A DNA stretch of 35,213 bases from Propionibacteriaceae bacterium (GTDB taxonomy: Bacteria > Actinomycetota > Actinomycetes > Propionibacteriales > Propionibacteriaceae): the NCBI GenBank assembly GCA_031272805.1, contig JAISTC010000126.1, forward strand, positions 1-35,213, given 5' to 3'. The position numbers and the translations under genes were made by a program. The notes beneath the pieces were generated by a model, which was not told the origin of the DNA, did not search any database, and saw only the letters and a list, made by a program, of their open reading frames with translations. Below, piece by piece: positions 17,265 to 25,102 of this stretch (position 1 is its first letter; each line of letters opens with the position of its first letter).

Positions 17265-18132
17265 CACCCGGTCACGCGGTGCGCGCGGGGCGCGGCCACG
17301 CTCGGGCACGGTCCACATCAAGCAGCACAACGGACCGGCCTACGCCATCCTCATCCTGGGCTCGGCCGTCATGGTCTTCCCCCTGGTCTGGCAGGTCATC
17401 GTGTCCCTGGAATCGACCGAGGAGTCACGCTCGTTCCCGCCGGTCTTCTGGCCGGCCCACCCGAGCCTGGCCGCGTACACCGCCGTGTTCGAGCAACTGC
17501 CCATCGCCCGGCAACTCCTGACGTCGACCCTCATCACGGTCGCCCGGACCGCCGGGCAGCTCGTCTTCTGCTCGCTGGCCGGCTATGCCTTCGCGCGGCT
17601 CCGCTTCCCCGGCCGCAACCTGATGTTCGGCTTGTTCCTGTCGGTCCTCATGGTGCCCGGCGCCTGTTTCCTCATCCCGCAGTACCAGATCATCCAGTCG
17701 CTCCACCTCGTCGATACGTGGCAGGGCGTTGCCCTGCCCGGCCTGTTCAGCGCGTTCGGCACGTTCCTGATGCGCCAGTTCTTCGCCGGCCTGCCGCGGG
17801 AACTCGAGGAGGCCGCGCGGCTCGACGGCGCGGGCACCATCCGGACATTCGCCCAGATCATGCTGCCCCTGGCCCGGCCCGGCCTCGTCGCGCTGACAAT
17901 CCTGACGGTGCTGTGGAGCTGGAACGACATGCTGTGGCCGTTGATCGTCACGACCGGCCAGTCGAAGATGCCGATCTCCGCGTCGCTCGCCACGCTCCAA
18001 GGCGAGCACATGACGAACTACCCCCTGATGATGGCCGGCGCGGTCATCGCGATGCTGCCGATGATCGTGTTGTTCATGGTCCTGCAACGCCAGTTCATCG
18101 CCGGCATCGCCTTCCAGGGGACGAAGGGCTGA
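17257..18132 (+). CDS. Sugar ABC transporter permease, MalG-type
   Basis: 291 aa. The first helix lies at about residues 28-48, and the EAA loop EEAARLDGAG is at 184-193. The C-terminal end (QRQFIAGIAFQGTKG) fits MalG-type subunits. Its ATG lies inside the last codons of the preceding permease gene, so the two are translated together and should form the membrane heterodimer. The oxidoreductase gene follows after 11 bp with a GAAAGGAG site in the gap. Confidence 0.92.
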   Translation: MSDTRSRGARGARPRSGTVHIKQHNGPAYAILILGSAVMVFPLVWQVIVSLESTEESRSFPPVFWPAHPSLAAYTAVFEQLPIARQLLTSTLITVARTAGQLVFCSLAGYAFARLRFPGRNLMFGLFLSVLMVPGACFLIPQYQIIQSLHLVDTWQGVALPGLFSAFGTFLMRQFFAGLPRELEEAARLDGAGTIRTFAQIMLPLARPGLVALTILTVLWSWNDMLWPLIVTTGQSKMPISASLATLQGEHMTNYPLMMAGAVIAMLPMIVLFMVLQRQFIAGIAFQGTKG

Positions 18133-18143
18133 AAGGAGCTCCC

Positions 18144-19376
18144 ATGTCGGTCACGGACAGGCGGGACGGGCCTGATGCGGCGGTCACGCCGGACGCGCGG
18201 GCGGTGCCGGACCTGCGCCTCGGCGTCATCGGGCTGGGCGCGCGGGCCGGGTTGGGCCAATTGGCCGACCGGCCGGGGGAGGGGTCCGCGGTCGTGGCGA
18301 TCTGCGACCCGGACCCGGTCCACCTGGACCGGCGGCGGCCGGACTTCCCCCGGGCGACCGGTTACTCGGACCACCGGGCCCTGCTGGAGCTCGGCCTGGA
18401 CGCGGTCCTCGTGACGTCGCCGGACTGGACCCACGAAGACATCGCGGCGGACGTCTTGGAGGCGGGCGTGGCCCTGTTCCTCGAGAAACCGATCGCCATC
18501 ACGACGGCGGGTGCCGACCGGCTGTTGGCCATCGCCGCGCGGACGGACACGCCTTTCTACGTCGGCCACAACATGCGCCACATGCCCGTCGTCACGCTGC
18601 TCCGCGACCTCATCCGGCAGGGCGCGGTGGGGGAAGTCAAGACCATCTGGTGCCGCCACTTCGTCGGCCACGGCGGCGACTTCTACTTCCGCGACTGGCA
18701 CGCCGACCGCCGCCTGGTCACGGGCCTGCTCCTCCAGAAGGCCGCCCACGACCTCGACGTCATCCACTGGCTGGCCGGCGGCTACACACGCCGCGTCCAG
18801 GCGTTCGGCGACCTCATGGTCTACGGCCAGATCGCCGACCGGCGGGGCCCGGGCGAGGCGCTCATGCCCGACTGGTGGACGCTCGACCACTGGCCGCCGC
18901 TGGCGCAGACCCGGCTCAACCCCGTGGTCGACGTCGAGGACGTCAGCCTGGTCAACCTGGTCCTGGACAACGGCGTCCTCGCCGCCTACCAGCAATGCCA
19001 CTTCACCCCGGACTACTGGCGCAACTACACGGTCATCGGGACCGAGGGCCGGCTGGAGAACTGCGGCGACGGGCCCGGCGGCGTCATCCGGTTGTGGAAC
19101 CGGCGCCACCAGGGCTGGGACCTGGAGGGCGACGCGGTCTTCCCCATCGCCGATCCGGGCGGCAGCCACGCGGGCGCCGACCCGCGGCTGATCGCCGAGT
19201 TCCTGGACTTCGTGCGGGGGCGGGCGCTGCCGACGACGTCCCCGGTGGGCGCGCGCGAGGCCGTGGCGACGGGTTGCGCGGCGACGGATTCCCTGAGGGC
19301 CGGCGGCGAACTGCGGCTGGTCCCGGAACCGGACCCGGCCGCCGTGGCGTACTTCGCCCAGCGGACGCGGCCGTGA
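18144..19376 (+). CDS. Gfo/Idh/MocA-family NAD(P)-dependent oxidoreductase
   Basis: 410 aa from the ATG at 18144, chosen because GAAAGGAGCTCCC precedes it at good spacing. After about 24 N-terminal residues comes the Rossmann nucleotide-binding start LRLGVIGLGARAGLG. The family motif EKPIAI occurs at about 114-119. The C-terminal alpha/beta domain includes HFVGHGGDFYFRDWHADR and the KAAHDLDVIHWLAGG stretch, which carries the usual catalytic-region His and Asp. Such enzymes oxidise or reduce sugars, inositols or deoxy-sugars. It is the last gene of the third CUT1 operon and probably acts on the imported compound. The exact substrate cannot be told from sequence. Confidence 0.9.
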   Translation: MSVTDRRDGPDAAVTPDARAVPDLRLGVIGLGARAGLGQLADRPGEGSAVVAICDPDPVHLDRRRPDFPRATGYSDHRALLELGLDAVLVTSPDWTHEDIAADVLEAGVALFLEKPIAITTAGADRLLAIAARTDTPFYVGHNMRHMPVVTLLRDLIRQGAVGEVKTIWCRHFVGHGGDFYFRDWHADRRLVTGLLLQKAAHDLDVIHWLAGGYTRRVQAFGDLMVYGQIADRRGPGEALMPDWWTLDHWPPLAQTRLNPVVDVEDVSLVNLVLDNGVLAAYQQCHFTPDYWRNYTVIGTEGRLENCGDGPGGVIRLWNRRHQGWDLEGDAVFPIADPGGSHAGADPRLIAEFLDFVRGRALPTTSPVGAREAVATGCAATDSLRAGGELRLVPEPDPAAVAYFAQRTRP

Positions 19377-19451
19377 CAAGCGGCTGCTCCCGCTGTCGGC
19401 GTGCAACGCCTCCTGAAAGCCATGGCCAAAGGCACCTGACCCCGCAGCCCA

Positions 19452-19493
19452 GGCCGAGGTGTCAGGCGCCGTTAGGCCGAGGTGTCAGGCGCC
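19452..19493 (+). repeat. Two tandem 19-bp copies
   Basis: GGCCGAGGTGTCAGGCGCC occurs at 19452-19470 and again at 19475-19493, separated by GTTA. The second copy is the left arm of the palindromic element 19475-19542. An inverted relative (GGCACCTGACCCC) lies just upstream at 19431-19443. Confidence 0.9.
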
Positions 19494-19542
19494 CCGCCCT
19501 GGCGAGGAACGAGCCCAGGCGGGGGCACCTGATACCGCGGCC
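19475..19542. repeat. Dispersed hairpin repeat, copy 1
   Basis: This is an imperfect palindrome. The GGCCGAGGTGTCAGG arm pairs with CACCTGATACCGCGGCC, and an inner stem (CGCCCTGG / CCAGGCG) is capped by CGAGGAACGAG. On the minus strand the cap reads CTCGTTCCTCG, the apex seen in the copy at 29065-29131. Together with the next copy it fills most of the 331-bp gap between the oxidoreductase and the histidine-kinase gene. Confidence 0.8.
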
Positions 19543-19564
19543 GATCCCACACACAACCCCCAAC

Positions 19565-19672
19565 GGCCGAGGCATCAGGCCCCGCCGCCCGGTCCTGCGA
19601 CTCCGGCGCTGGCGCGCCTCCGCGCAGGATGACGTGTTCCTCGCCAAGGCCGCGGGGCCCGACGCCTCGACC
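19565..19672. repeat. Dispersed hairpin repeat, copy 2 (with internal extra sequence)
   Basis: The left arm GGCCGAGGCATCAGGCCCC and the right arm ending GGGGCCCGACGCCTCGACC are complementary at about 20 of 24 positions. The right inner part has GTTCCTCGCCAAGG, matching the apex of the family. About 50 extra bases lie between arm and apex, so this copy is longer or disrupted. Confidence 0.6.
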
Positions 19673-19707
19673 CGGCCCAACGTCACGGCGGCCGTTAGTC
19701 TGTGGCT

Positions 19708-20463
19708 GTGAAGTTGCCGTGGCGGCGGGAGGCCGAGGCCCGGGCCCTGGCGTTGGCCCGGGAGACGGAGTTGGCCGTGGCGGCGGAGCGCAACCGGATT
19801 GCCCGGGAGATGCACGATGTCGTCGCCCATTCCCTCTCGGTCATCGTCCTGCAAGCCGATGGCGGCCGGTACGCCGCGGCGGCCGACCCCGAGGCCGCCC
19901 AGCGGGCGCTGGCTGTGATCGCCGAGACTGGCCGGGCCGCCCTGGCCGACACGCGCCGCATCCTCGGCCTGCTGCGCGGGGACGATGAGGCCGAACGCGC
20001 CCCCGTGCCCGAGGTCGACTCGCTGGCCGACCTGGTCGCCATGATGCGGGCCTCCGGCCTCGACCTGGCCCACATCCAGACCGGCGTCCCGCGCACCCTC
20101 CCGCCCGGCGCCGGCGTCGCCGCCTACCGGGTTTGCCAGGAGGCCCTGACCAACGTCGTCAAGCACGCCGGGCCCGGCGCCCGCGTGACGCTGTCCGAAT
20201 CCTGGGGCGAGCGCGGGCTGCGCCTCGTCGTCGCCAACACGCCCGGCCAGGCCGCGCCGGGCGGGGCCGCGCTGGCCCAGAATCACGCCCCCGGCCACAC
20301 GTTCGCCGGCCCCGGCCACGGCCTGGTCGGTATGAGGGAGCGCGCCGAGCTGTTCGGCGGCACCCTCGACGCTGGGCCCACGGCCGACGGCGGCTTCCGC
20401 GTCCAACTCGACCTGCCGTTCCCGGCCGACGGCGCGTGGGACCCCGGGAGATCGGTAGAGTAG
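19708..20463 (+). CDS. NarL-type sensor histidine kinase core lacking a sensor domain
   Basis: 251 aa from GTG at 19708 (an in-frame GTG at 19702 is also possible). The HisKA_3 dimerisation/phosphoacceptor region reads ERNRIAREMHDVVAHS with the phosphorylatable His at about 36. The HATPase domain has an N-box (CQEALTNVVKHA) and a glycine box (GHGLVGMRERAELFGG). Relatives usually have four to six N-terminal membrane helices and a response-regulator gene beside them. Both are absent. The 5' flank is hairpin-repeat DNA, so the gene may be the 3' part of a truncated kinase. TAGTCT (19696-19701) lies 6 nt before the GTG and there is no ribosome-binding site, so a leaderless message is possible. 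Activity in vivo is doubtful without a partner. Confidence 0.75.
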   Translation: MKLPWRREAEARALALARETELAVAAERNRIAREMHDVVAHSLSVIVLQADGGRYAAAADPEAAQRALAVIAETGRAALADTRRILGLLRGDDEAERAPVPEVDSLADLVAMMRASGLDLAHIQTGVPRTLPPGAGVAAYRVCQEALTNVVKHAGPGARVTLSESWGERGLRLVVANTPGQAAPGGAALAQNHAPGHTFAGPGHGLVGMRERAELFGGTLDAGPTADGGFRVQLDLPFPADGAWDPGRSVE

Positions 20464-20502
20464 GGCAGCGCGCAGGCCGACCATACGAAAGGTACACATT
20501 TC

Positions 20503-20952
20503 ATGAAGCGGTTCCGCCTCTTCCCCGCGGTCATCGTGGGCCTCGCCCTGGCCTTCGGGCTGACCGCCTGTTCGGACGACGCCACCGGCCAGGACAAGAT
20601 CACGCAGCTCAAGGAGGAGAAGGGCCGGGTCGACGTCACGTCGGCCGAGGCCGAAGCCCTCATCGTGGACACGGATCTCGTCAACACGATGGTCATCTTC
20701 GACATCCGCACGGCCCCGGAGTACCAGGCCGGCCACATCGCCAACGCCTACAGCGTCGAGGTCGAGAGCCCGACCTTCGGCACGGCGTTGACCGGCTTCT
20801 CCAAGGCCGCCATCTACATGGTCTACGGGACGGACAAGGACGACACGAGGGCCGCCTCCGCCGCCGACCAGATGGTCGCCTACGGCATCGAGAAGGTCTT
20901 CGTCCTGACCGACGGCTACGACGGCTGGACCGGCGAGAAGGTCGTGCCCTGA
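20503..20952 (+). CDS. Rhodanese-like domain lipoprotein, catalytic Cys absent
   Basis: 149 aa. A signal peptide ends at lipobox LTAC (Cys 23), so the domain should sit outside the membrane. Residues about 45-147 form a rhodanese fold: VIFDIRTAPEYQAGHIANA is the classic substrate-domain motif, and VFVLTDGYDGWTGE is the end of the domain. The active-site loop, normally YCxxGxR, reads YMVYGTDKDD, so Met 106 replaces the sulfur-carrying Cys and no sulfurtransferase activity is expected. A GAAAGG site lies 13 nt before the ATG. It follows the kinase gene by 39 bp in the same direction. A binding or structural role is possible but not shown. Confidence 0.85.
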   Translation: MKRFRLFPAVIVGLALAFGLTACSDDATGQDKITQLKEEKGRVDVTSAEAEALIVDTDLVNTMVIFDIRTAPEYQAGHIANAYSVEVESPTFGTALTGFSKAAIYMVYGTDKDDTRAASAADQMVAYGIEKVFVLTDGYDGWTGEKVVP

Positions 20953-20979
20953 CGCTGGGCCGACAGCAGACACACCCCC

Positions 20980-21047
20980 GGCCGCGGTATCTGACGCCGC
21001 CGCCCGGGCTCCTGCGTCGCCAAGGCCGCGGCATCCGACACCTCGGC
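20980..21047. repeat. Dispersed hairpin repeat, copy 3
   Basis: The left arm GGCCGCGGTATCTGACGCCG and right arm CGCGGCATCCGACACCTCGGC pair imperfectly (about 17 of 22). The apex includes CTCCTGCGTCGCC. The first 12 bases equal the reverse complement of the right end of the copy at 19475-19542. It lies after the rhodanese gene and directly before the liv operon control region. Confidence 0.7.
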
Positions 21048-21053
21048 TGGAAC

Positions 21054-21067
21054 GTGATCCAGGTCAC
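21054..21067. promoter_or_regulatory. CRP/GlxR-like binding site upstream of livK
   Basis: GTGATCCAGGTCAC is a GTGA-N6-TCAC dyad and closely matches the CRP-family consensus, with A/T-rich flanks on both sides. It is 88 bp upstream of the livK start. Actinobacterial GlxR/Crp proteins recognise the same motif, so cAMP-dependent control of the transporter is inferred. Confidence 0.6.
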
Positions 21068-21155
21068 ATCTTCGTAATCTGCGCCGCCGTCCGGCGTAAC
21101 AAGTTGCTGGTTTATTGGGCCGCACGCTCCGAACACCCACCTGGGAGGAACCCCA

Positions 21156-22370
21156 ATGAACCGCAACCATCTGCGCGTGGGCGCTGCCGCCGTGGCCGCC
21201 CTGCTGGCCTTCGCCGGCTGTGGCGCCCGCTCCGACACGACCGACGAGTCGACGTCGGGCGGCGACGCCAACAAGACCGTCAAGATCGGCGTCATCGCGC
21301 CCCTGTCCGGCGATCTGAGCAGCTTCGGCGCCGGCATCCGCAACTCGGTCGAGCTGGCGATCCGGGAGGCCAACGAGTCCGGCGCCATCCCCGGCTGGAC
21401 CATCGAACTGGCGGCCGAGGACGACCAGGCGACGCCTGACGTCGGCCAGAACGCCGCGACCAAGCTGGCGGGCGACGACACGGTCGCGGGCGTCGTCGGC
21501 ACGATGAACTCGTCGGTCGCCCAGCCCGTCATTCCGGTCCTCGACGCCGCCAACATCCCGATGGTGTCCCCGGCCAACACGCTGCCCGCCCTGACCAAGG
21601 GCGCCGACCTGACCAACCCGGTCCGGCCCAACGCGAACTTCTTCCGCCTCTGCGCGTCCGACGACAAGCAGGGCCCCTTCGCCGCCCAGTACCTCCTCGA
21701 CAGCGGCATCACGAAGGTCGCCACGGTCCACGACAAGAAGGTCTACGGCAAGGGCCTGGTCGACGAGTTCGCCAAGTACTTCGAGGCCAACGGCGGCGAG
21801 ATCGTCGCGGCCGAGACGATCAACCCGGACGACAAGGACTACAACACGGTCATCACGAAGATCAAGGAGGCCAACCCCGAGGCGATCTACTACGGCGGCG
21901 AGTCGCCCCAGGCCGGCCCGCTGTCGGCCCAGGCCAAGGCCGCCGGGCTCAACGTGCCCCTGATGGGCGGCGACGGCCTCTACGACGCCTCGTTCATCGA
22001 CCTGGCCGGCGCCGCCGGCGAGGGCGACCTGGCGACGTCGGTCGGCGCGCCGGTCGACACGCTGGCGTCCGCCAAGGCGTTCGTCGACGCCTACAACGCG
22101 GCCGGGTTCGACTCCGGCTACTCCGCCTACGGCGCCTACGCCTACGACGCGGCCAACACGATCATCGAGGCCCTCAAGGTCACGCTGCCCGGCGCCGCCG
22201 ACGTCAAGTCGGTCCGCGCCCAGATCGTCGAGGCCGTCGGCAAGGTCAGCTTCACGGGCGCGACCGGCGACATCGCCTTCGACGAGTTCGGCGACAACAA
22301 GTCCCGCGTGCTGACGGTCTACAAGGTCGAAAGCGGCGCCTGGACGCCCGTCAAGTCCGGCGAGGCGTAA
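21156..22370 (+). CDS. livK: Branched-chain amino-acid-type ABC transporter substrate-binding lipoprotein
   Basis: 404 aa. A signal peptide ends at lipobox FAGC (Cys about 22). The mature part is a periplasmic-binding type I fold: VKIGVIAPLSGDLSSFGAGIRNSVELAIREAN, then AGVVGTMNSSVAQPVIPVLD and a second lobe with KVATVHDKKVYGKGLVDEF. This is the LivK/receptor family that captures Leu/Ile/Val or related amino acids. GGGAGGAA lies about 6 nt before the ATG. It begins a five-gene livKHMGF set. A strong hairpin follows the stop codon before livH. The actual ligand could be another amino acid, amide or urea, since the family is broad. Confidence 0.93.
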   Translation: MNRNHLRVGAAAVAALLAFAGCGARSDTTDESTSGGDANKTVKIGVIAPLSGDLSSFGAGIRNSVELAIREANESGAIPGWTIELAAEDDQATPDVGQNAATKLAGDDTVAGVVGTMNSSVAQPVIPVLDAANIPMVSPANTLPALTKGADLTNPVRPNANFFRLCASDDKQGPFAAQYLLDSGITKVATVHDKKVYGKGLVDEFAKYFEANGGEIVAAETINPDDKDYNTVITKIKEANPEAIYYGGESPQAGPLSAQAKAAGLNVPLMGGDGLYDASFIDLAGAAGEGDLATSVGAPVDTLASAKAFVDAYNAAGFDSGYSAYGAYAYDAANTIIEALKVTLPGAADVKSVRAQIVEAVGKVSFTGATGDIAFDEFGDNKSRVLTVYKVESGAWTPVKSGEA

Positions 22371-22388
22371 GTCCAACCACAGTCCGGG

Positions 22389-22424
22389 GTCCCCGGCGGC
22401 GCCCGCCACGGCGCCGCCGGGGAC
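22389..22424 (+). terminator. Strong intercistronic hairpin between livK and livH
   Basis: Arms 22389-22403 and 22410-22424 are perfectly complementary (15 bp, all but two pairs G-C) around the 6-nt loop CGCCAC. It lies 18 bp after the livK stop and 15 bp before the livH start, without a T-run. It has the same geometry as the hairpin at 10535-10570. Confidence 0.75.
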
Positions 22425-22439
22425 CGCGCGGAGCCAGCC

Positions 22440-23390
22440 ATGAACGTGACCCTCTTCTTCGAACAACTCGTCAACGGACTGTCCCTCGGGTCCCTGTACG
22501 CCCTCATCGCCGTGGGCTACACGGTCGTCTACGGGATCATCCAACTCATCAACTTCGCCCACGGCGAGATCTTCATGGTCGGCGCGTTCGGCGCCTACAC
22601 GGTCTGGATGGTCGTCGGCTCGCCCACCGCCCTCTCCTGGCCGATGGCGCTGTTCGTCCTCCTCCCCGCCATGATCCTCGGCGGCGTCGTCCTCTCCGTC
22701 GGGACGGCCCTCGCCACCGAGCGCTTCGCCTACCGGCCCCTGCGCGGCGCCCCGCGCCTGGCCCCGCTCATCTCCGCCATCGGCATCTCCGTCTTCCTCC
22801 AGGAGTTCGTCCGGTTGTTCTACCGCAAGCTCCCCGGCGCCCCCGACTCCAAGCGCGCCATCCCGTTCCCCCGCATCGAGGGCATCACGGGCCACTCCCT
22901 CCAAGTCGGCGCCGTCGCCATCAAGCTCAGCTCGGTCTTCACGGTCGTGGCCCTGGCCGTCTGCACGGCGTTCCTCTGGTACTACATCAACAAGACCAAG
23001 ACGGGCCGCGCCATGGTGGCCACGTCCCAGGACCCGGACACCGCGCGGCTCATGGGCATCGACGTCGACGCCGTCATCATGCGGGCCTTCGCCGTCGGCG
23101 CGGGCCTGGCCGCCGTGGCCGGCGTCGCCCACGGCCTCTACATCGGCAACATCGATTTCAAGATGGGGTTCATGGCCGGCCTCAAGGCCTTCACGGCGGC
23201 CGTCCTCGGCGGCATCGGCAACATCAACGGCGCCGTCGTCGGCGGCCTCGTCCTCGGCATCGTCGAGTCGTTCGCCGCCCAACTGGGCAACTCCGCCTGG
23301 AAGGACGTCTGGGCCTTCGTCATCCTCATCCTCGTCCTCGTGTTCCGGCCCCAGGGCATCCTCGGCGCGAAGGTGGCGGACCGCGCATGA
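22440..23390 (+). CDS. livH: Branched-chain amino-acid ABC transporter permease LivH
   Basis: 316 aa, mostly hydrophobic with about eight membrane segments. The N-terminus (LFFEQLVNGLSLGSLYALIAVGYTVVYGI) and INFAHGEIFMVGAF are signature LivH segments. GRAMVATSQDPDTARLMGID is the cytoplasmic loop that contacts the ATPases, and FTAAVLGGIGNINGAVVGG is the conserved late motif. It overlaps livM as ATGA (23387-23390). It forms the translocation pore with LivM. Confidence 0.95.
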   Translation: MNVTLFFEQLVNGLSLGSLYALIAVGYTVVYGIIQLINFAHGEIFMVGAFGAYTVWMVVGSPTALSWPMALFVLLPAMILGGVVLSVGTALATERFAYRPLRGAPRLAPLISAIGISVFLQEFVRLFYRKLPGAPDSKRAIPFPRIEGITGHSLQVGAVAIKLSSVFTVVALAVCTAFLWYYINKTKTGRAMVATSQDPDTARLMGIDVDAVIMRAFAVGAGLAAVAGVAHGLYIGNIDFKMGFMAGLKAFTAAVLGGIGNINGAVVGGLVLGIVESFAAQLGNSAWKDVWAFVILILVLVFRPQGILGAKVADRA

Positions 23391-25102
23391 CCGAGAAACT
23401 TCTCGCCCGGGCCGGGGCCGTCCGCGTCGCCGGCGTCGTGGCCGCCGCCCTGGGCCTCGTCACGGTGTTGCTGCCCTGGGCGTACGGCAAGACGGCGCTG
23501 GACAACATGACGTACTTCTTCGGGCCGAGCTTCCTCCAGCTCTGCTACGCCATCCTCCTCCTGGTCGCCCTCGTGGCGCTGGCGGCCAAGTGGTTCCGCG
23601 GCCGCCTCGGCCGCTTCGCCAAGGCTGTCGCCTGGGCCGACACGGCGAAGGCGGCGGGGCTGGGGGCCGCCGGCTACGCCCTGGCCTGCCTGGTCGCCAT
23701 CGCCGTCCAGAACGGCGGCCTCGTCATGATCGAGCCCGGCGGCTGGGCGGCCTTCGGCCTGGCCCTCGTCACGGGCGGCGCGGCCCTGGTCCTGCCGGGC
23801 TCCGCCAAGCCGACGCTGGGCAAGCTGAAGAGCCCGCCGTGGGTCCAGATCCTCGCCATCGCCGCCGCCATGGCCGTCGTCCTGTTCGCCGCCGCCTACG
23901 AGCTCAACCGGGCCGACATCGAGGACTTCCTCGTCTTCGGCTGCTTCGCCGTCGCCGTCGTCGTGGTCGGCCGGGCGGCCGGGCTGTTCGGCTGGCTCTC
24001 CCTGGCCGCCGCCAACAACCGGCGCGTCCTCTCCCTGGCCGCGTTCGCCGTGGCGTTCGCCTTCCCGTTCACTCAGAACGGCTCCGACGCCAACATGTCC
24101 GTCGCCAACCAGGTCCTGATCTTCGCCGCCACGGCGATGGGCCTCAACATCGTCGTCGGCTTGGTCGGCCTCCTCGACATGGGCTACATCGCCTTCCTCG
24201 GCGCCGGCGCGTTTACGGCCGCCGTCCTCTCCAAGTCGGCCTTCGCGACGCTCAGCGTCGACCTGCCGTTCCCCGTGACGGTCCTCATCTCCGGCGTCGT
24301 CGCCTCGCTCCTCGGCCTCCTCATCGGCACGCCGACGCTGCGCGTCTCCGGCGACTACCTGGCCATCGTGACGCTCGCCTTCGGCGAGATCTTCCGCATC
24401 ACGATGAACAACCTGGACGGCGTCGACGGGCCCAACATCACGAATGGTTCCAACGGCGTCCCCGCCATCCCCAACCTCGACTTCTTCGGTTTCAACCTGG
24501 GGCAGGTCCACCACTTCCTCGGCGTCGACCTCGGCCGCCAGTCGAACTACTACTGGCTGCTGCTCGTCGTCATCGCCGTCGTCATCGTCGTCTTCTCCAA
24601 CCTGGCCCACTCGCGCATCGGCCGCGGCTGGGTCGCCATCCGGGAGGACGAGCTGGCGGCCGAGGCGATGGGCGTCAACACGTTCGCCCTGAAACTCCTG
24701 GCCTTCGCCGGCGGCGCGTTCCTGGCCGGGATGGCCGGCTCGGTCAAGGCCTACCGCGACACGGCCGTCAGCCCCGACCAGTTCGTGTTCCTCGAATCGG
24801 CGTTCCTGCTGGCCGCCGTCGTCCTCGGCGGCATGGGCACGATCGGCGGTGTCCTCATCGGCGCCACGCTCCTGAAGCTCCTGCCGGAGAAGCTCCGCTT
24901 CTTCGAGGACTACCGGCTGCTGCTGTTCGGGGCGCTCATGGTCCTCATGATGCGGTTCCGGCCCGAGGGCATCGTGGCCGACGAGAGGCGGCAACTGGAG
25001 TTCCACGACGCCGACGAGGAGCTGGCCGAGGAGGTCGAGGAGGACCTCGTCTCCCACCACTCCCTGCTCAACCCGGAGACCGACCGGGGGGCAGTCGCAT
25101 GA
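23387..25102 (+). CDS. livM: Branched-chain amino-acid ABC transporter permease LivM, long form
   Basis: 571 aa, longer than many LivM proteins (roughly 300-430 aa). The family core occupies about residues 230-530: NQVLIFAATAMGLNIVVGLVGLLDMGYIAFLGAGA, GDYLAIVTLAFGEIFRI, GRGWVAIREDELAAEAMGVN, and FLLAAVVLGGMGTIGGVLIGA. The first 220 or so residues add about six extra hydrophobic segments with no motif I recognise. The acidic tail (DADEELAEEVEEDL) is also an addition. The stop overlaps the livG start as ATGA. Extended LivM proteins are known in Actinobacteria and Proteobacteria, so this is probably functional. Confidence 0.93.
   Translation: MTEKLLARAGAVRVAGVVAAALGLVTVLLPWAYGKTALDNMTYFFGPSFLQLCYAILLLVALVALAAKWFRGRLGRFAKAVAWADTAKAAGLGAAGYALACLVAIAVQNGGLVMIEPGGWAAFGLALVTGGAALVLPGSAKPTLGKLKSPPWVQILAIAAAMAVVLFAAAYELNRADIEDFLVFGCFAVAVVVVGRAAGLFGWLSLAAANNRRVLSLAAFAVAFAFPFTQNGSDANMSVANQVLIFAATAMGLNIVVGLVGLLDMGYIAFLGAGAFTAAVLSKSAFATLSVDLPFPVTVLISGVVASLLGLLIGTPTLRVSGDYLAIVTLAFGEIFRITMNNLDGVDGPNITNGSNGVPAIPNLDFFGFNLGQVHHFLGVDLGRQSNYYWLLLVVIAVVIVVFSNLAHSRIGRGWVAIREDELAAEAMGVNTFALKLLAFAGGAFLAGMAGSVKAYRDTAVSPDQFVFLESAFLLAAVVLGGMGTIGGVLIGATLLKLLPEKLRFFEDYRLLLFGALMVLMMRFRPEGIVADERRQLEFHDADEELAEEVEEDLVSHHSLLNPETDRGAVA

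Noticed and set aside
19452-19493. CRISPR array
   Set aside because: Only two repeat units with a 4-bp gap, no spacers of normal size and no cas genes.
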